A DNA stretch of 64,000 nt from Aphrophora alni (taxonomy: Eukaryota > Arthropoda > Insecta > Hemiptera > Aphrophoridae), in NCBI GenBank assembly GCA_963513935.1, contig OY740769.1, forward strand, positions 68,344,984 through 68,408,983, in the 5' to 3' direction. How positions within the stretch are numbered: the stretch's first letter is position 1; the number at the start of each line of letters is the position of its first letter. The notes beneath the pieces were generated by a model. That model did not search any database. It saw only the letters and a list, made by a program, of their open reading frames with translations, and was not told the DNA's origin. The position numbers and the translations under genes are program-made. Shown here piece by piece: positions 63,233 to 64,000 of this stretch.

Positions 63233-64000
63233 TGCGTATATTCACGTATAATGATATTCGGCCTTTTGCCAACATTTGTAAATTGCATAATCCGAAATCA
63301 AATTTATGTTCATGGTATTATATGGACAGAAAACAGTTTTGTGGAAACTATTGTAGTAGATCTGGTAGATATGGTGATATATTCAATAGAAGATGTTGGA
63401 GACATAAAAGGCGGGGAGGTCACAGTAAAAGTTTACGACCTTTAGTTATACTCATGATTACCTCGGCTGATAGGATTTACAATAGGGAAATATGGTTGAA
63501 ATTTCTAAGCGAGTGTGAAAAAAACGGTGTGCCTATTGAACTTGTTATATATAACGAACATATGTTGAAAGGCACATTGAGACACCCTCAAAATATGATT
63601 TCGATGTTTAGACCTTTCCCCGATTTGTTCAATACATCTGTCACCCCCTCCCACGGAGGGGTGGGGTATATGAACGTGTATTTGAATATGTTACAGTATG
63701 GAAGCTCCTTACCTTTCACTTCCAAATGTGTAGTTGTCACAGAGAGAACTATACCTATACGTGGGCCTATAGCTCTATATAGAATGGCCTTAAAGGCAAA
63801 GTGCTGTATCGACATTAGTTACAATGTAAAGTTCGGCCCTCCCCCCATCATGCCTAAACGAACCAGAGGTAAACAGTTTGAAGCTGTAAACAATAAAGCT
63901 CAAGGCTTGTTCACTGTAGAGTTTCTTAAGGAAGCCTTACCTACAGTACCTCAACAATGTGTTCATTTCGGGCTATCCTTTGACGGTATCAATTATACTG
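63232..64000 (+). CDS. Glycosyltransferase-like ORF (core-2/I-branching type), 3' part outside window
   Basis: An open frame of at least 256 codons starts at the ATG overlapping the ATPase stop and runs past the window end without a stop. Residues 1-70 contain Cys16, His19, Cys26, Cys37, Cys41, Cys55 and His58, possibly zinc-binding, and a basic KRRGGH stretch. From about 71 a Rossmann-like start (PLVILMITSADRIYNREIWL) leads to PIELVIYNE. Then come a gap rich in Pro and Phe, SVTPSHGGVGYMNVYLNMLQ, and CVVVTERTIPIRGPIALYRM. This order resembles the core-2/I-branching (GT14-like) glycosyltransferase pattern, in which a hydrophobic strand and then S-E-x-x-I-P are typical. I judge by pattern only; the similarity is distant. 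A TATATAA at 63225-63231 could start transcription just inside the ORF, and then Met31 (63322) would be the start. Confidence 0.55.
   Translation, partial: MRIFTYNDIRPFANICKLHNPKSNLCSWYYMDRKQFCGNYCSRSGRYGDIFNRRCWRHKRRGGHSKSLRPLVILMITSADRIYNREIWLKFLSECEKNGVPIELVIYNEHMLKGTLRHPQNMISMFRPFPDLFNTSVTPSHGGVGYMNVYLNMLQYGSSLPFTSKCVVVTERTIPIRGPIALYRMALKAKCCIDISYNVKFGPPPIMPKRTRGKQFEAVNNKAQGLFTVEFLKEALPTVPQQCVHFGLSFDGINYT

Larger units (their letters stand above)
53931..63999 (+). mobile_element. Polinton/Maverick-type element, left part (right end outside window)
   Basis: Protein-primed PolB, a retrovirus-like integrase with chromodomain and an FtsK/A32-type ATPase in one direction are the hallmark set of Polintons (Mavericks) and the related adintoviruses. 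All three reading frames here are intact, so the copy is young or recently active. Codons are AT-rich like the flanks, and the non-coding left part (54.06-55.35 kb) is noticeably richer in GC and TGACGTCA palindromes than the host DNA before it. I set the left boundary at this change of composition. I did not find a terminal inverted repeat, whose partner would be beyond 64 kb, or a 6-bp target duplication. Capsid and protease genes are expected to the right. Confidence 0.85.

Noticed and set aside
63588..63815. Minus-strand 75-codon ORF and plus-strand ORF 63251-63445
   Set aside because: Both overlap the longer unterminated frame from 63232, which continues directly from the ATPase and has a recognisable fold pattern.

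Overview
The window is 64 kb of AT-rich, gene-poor nuclear DNA from an animal, most likely an arthropod. The evidence is the long TA and GA/CT microsatellites, decayed retrotransposon ends of an RNase H-bearing non-LTR family common in arthropods, a mariner/Tc-like transposase fossil, insect-style TTAGG units, and TATA/TCAGT-type core promoters. The species cannot be named from the sequence. There is one 200-base assembly gap (1257-1456).

Positions 1 to about 53.9 kb hold no intact host gene that I can support. They contain repeats: two broken copies of one non-LTR retrotransposon 3' end in opposite orientation (14.8-15.4 kb minus, 28.2-28.8 kb plus), a mariner/Tc-like transposase remnant (32.3-32.5 kb), a nine-copy 117-bp minisatellite (16.1-17.2 kb), shorter tandem duplications, a tRNA-like SINE head, and four short stem-loop motifs of the CTGATGA...GAAA (hammerhead-like) type. 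One of these motifs lies in a small insertion with a 16-bp target-site duplication (39.2-39.5 kb). Three decayed repeat families (A, C, B) recur in the same order in blocks at 0-9 kb, 19-23 kb and, inverted for A and B, 51-45 kb. This suggests an old large duplicated block or a long ancient element.

From about 54 kb to the end lies the left part of a Polinton/Maverick-type (adintovirus-like) mobile element, cut off by the window edge. Its rightward genes are intact: a protein-primed family B DNA polymerase with an OTU-like and zinc-finger N-terminus and an embedded nuclease-like segment; an rve (DDE) integrase with a C-terminal chromodomain; an FtsK/A32-type packaging ATPase; and an ORF that overlaps the ATPase stop by one base and runs off the window. 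The last one looks like a core-2/I-branching type glycosyltransferase. Leftward, 54.0-55.8 kb carries exon-like pieces on the minus strand, including three copies of a 34-nt microexon with strong splice sites. They are embedded in 38-bp repeats and hairpins built from the CRE palindrome TGACGTCA. A compact intergenic region (55.8-57.7 kb) with 29-bp direct repeats separates the two transcription directions.

Together the polymerase would replicate the element, the integrase (probably guided by its chromodomain) would insert it, and the ATPase would package DNA into a capsid whose genes would lie past 64 kb. No capsid or protease gene and neither terminal inverted repeat is visible here, so the left boundary (roughly 53.9-54.1 kb, by base composition) is an estimate.
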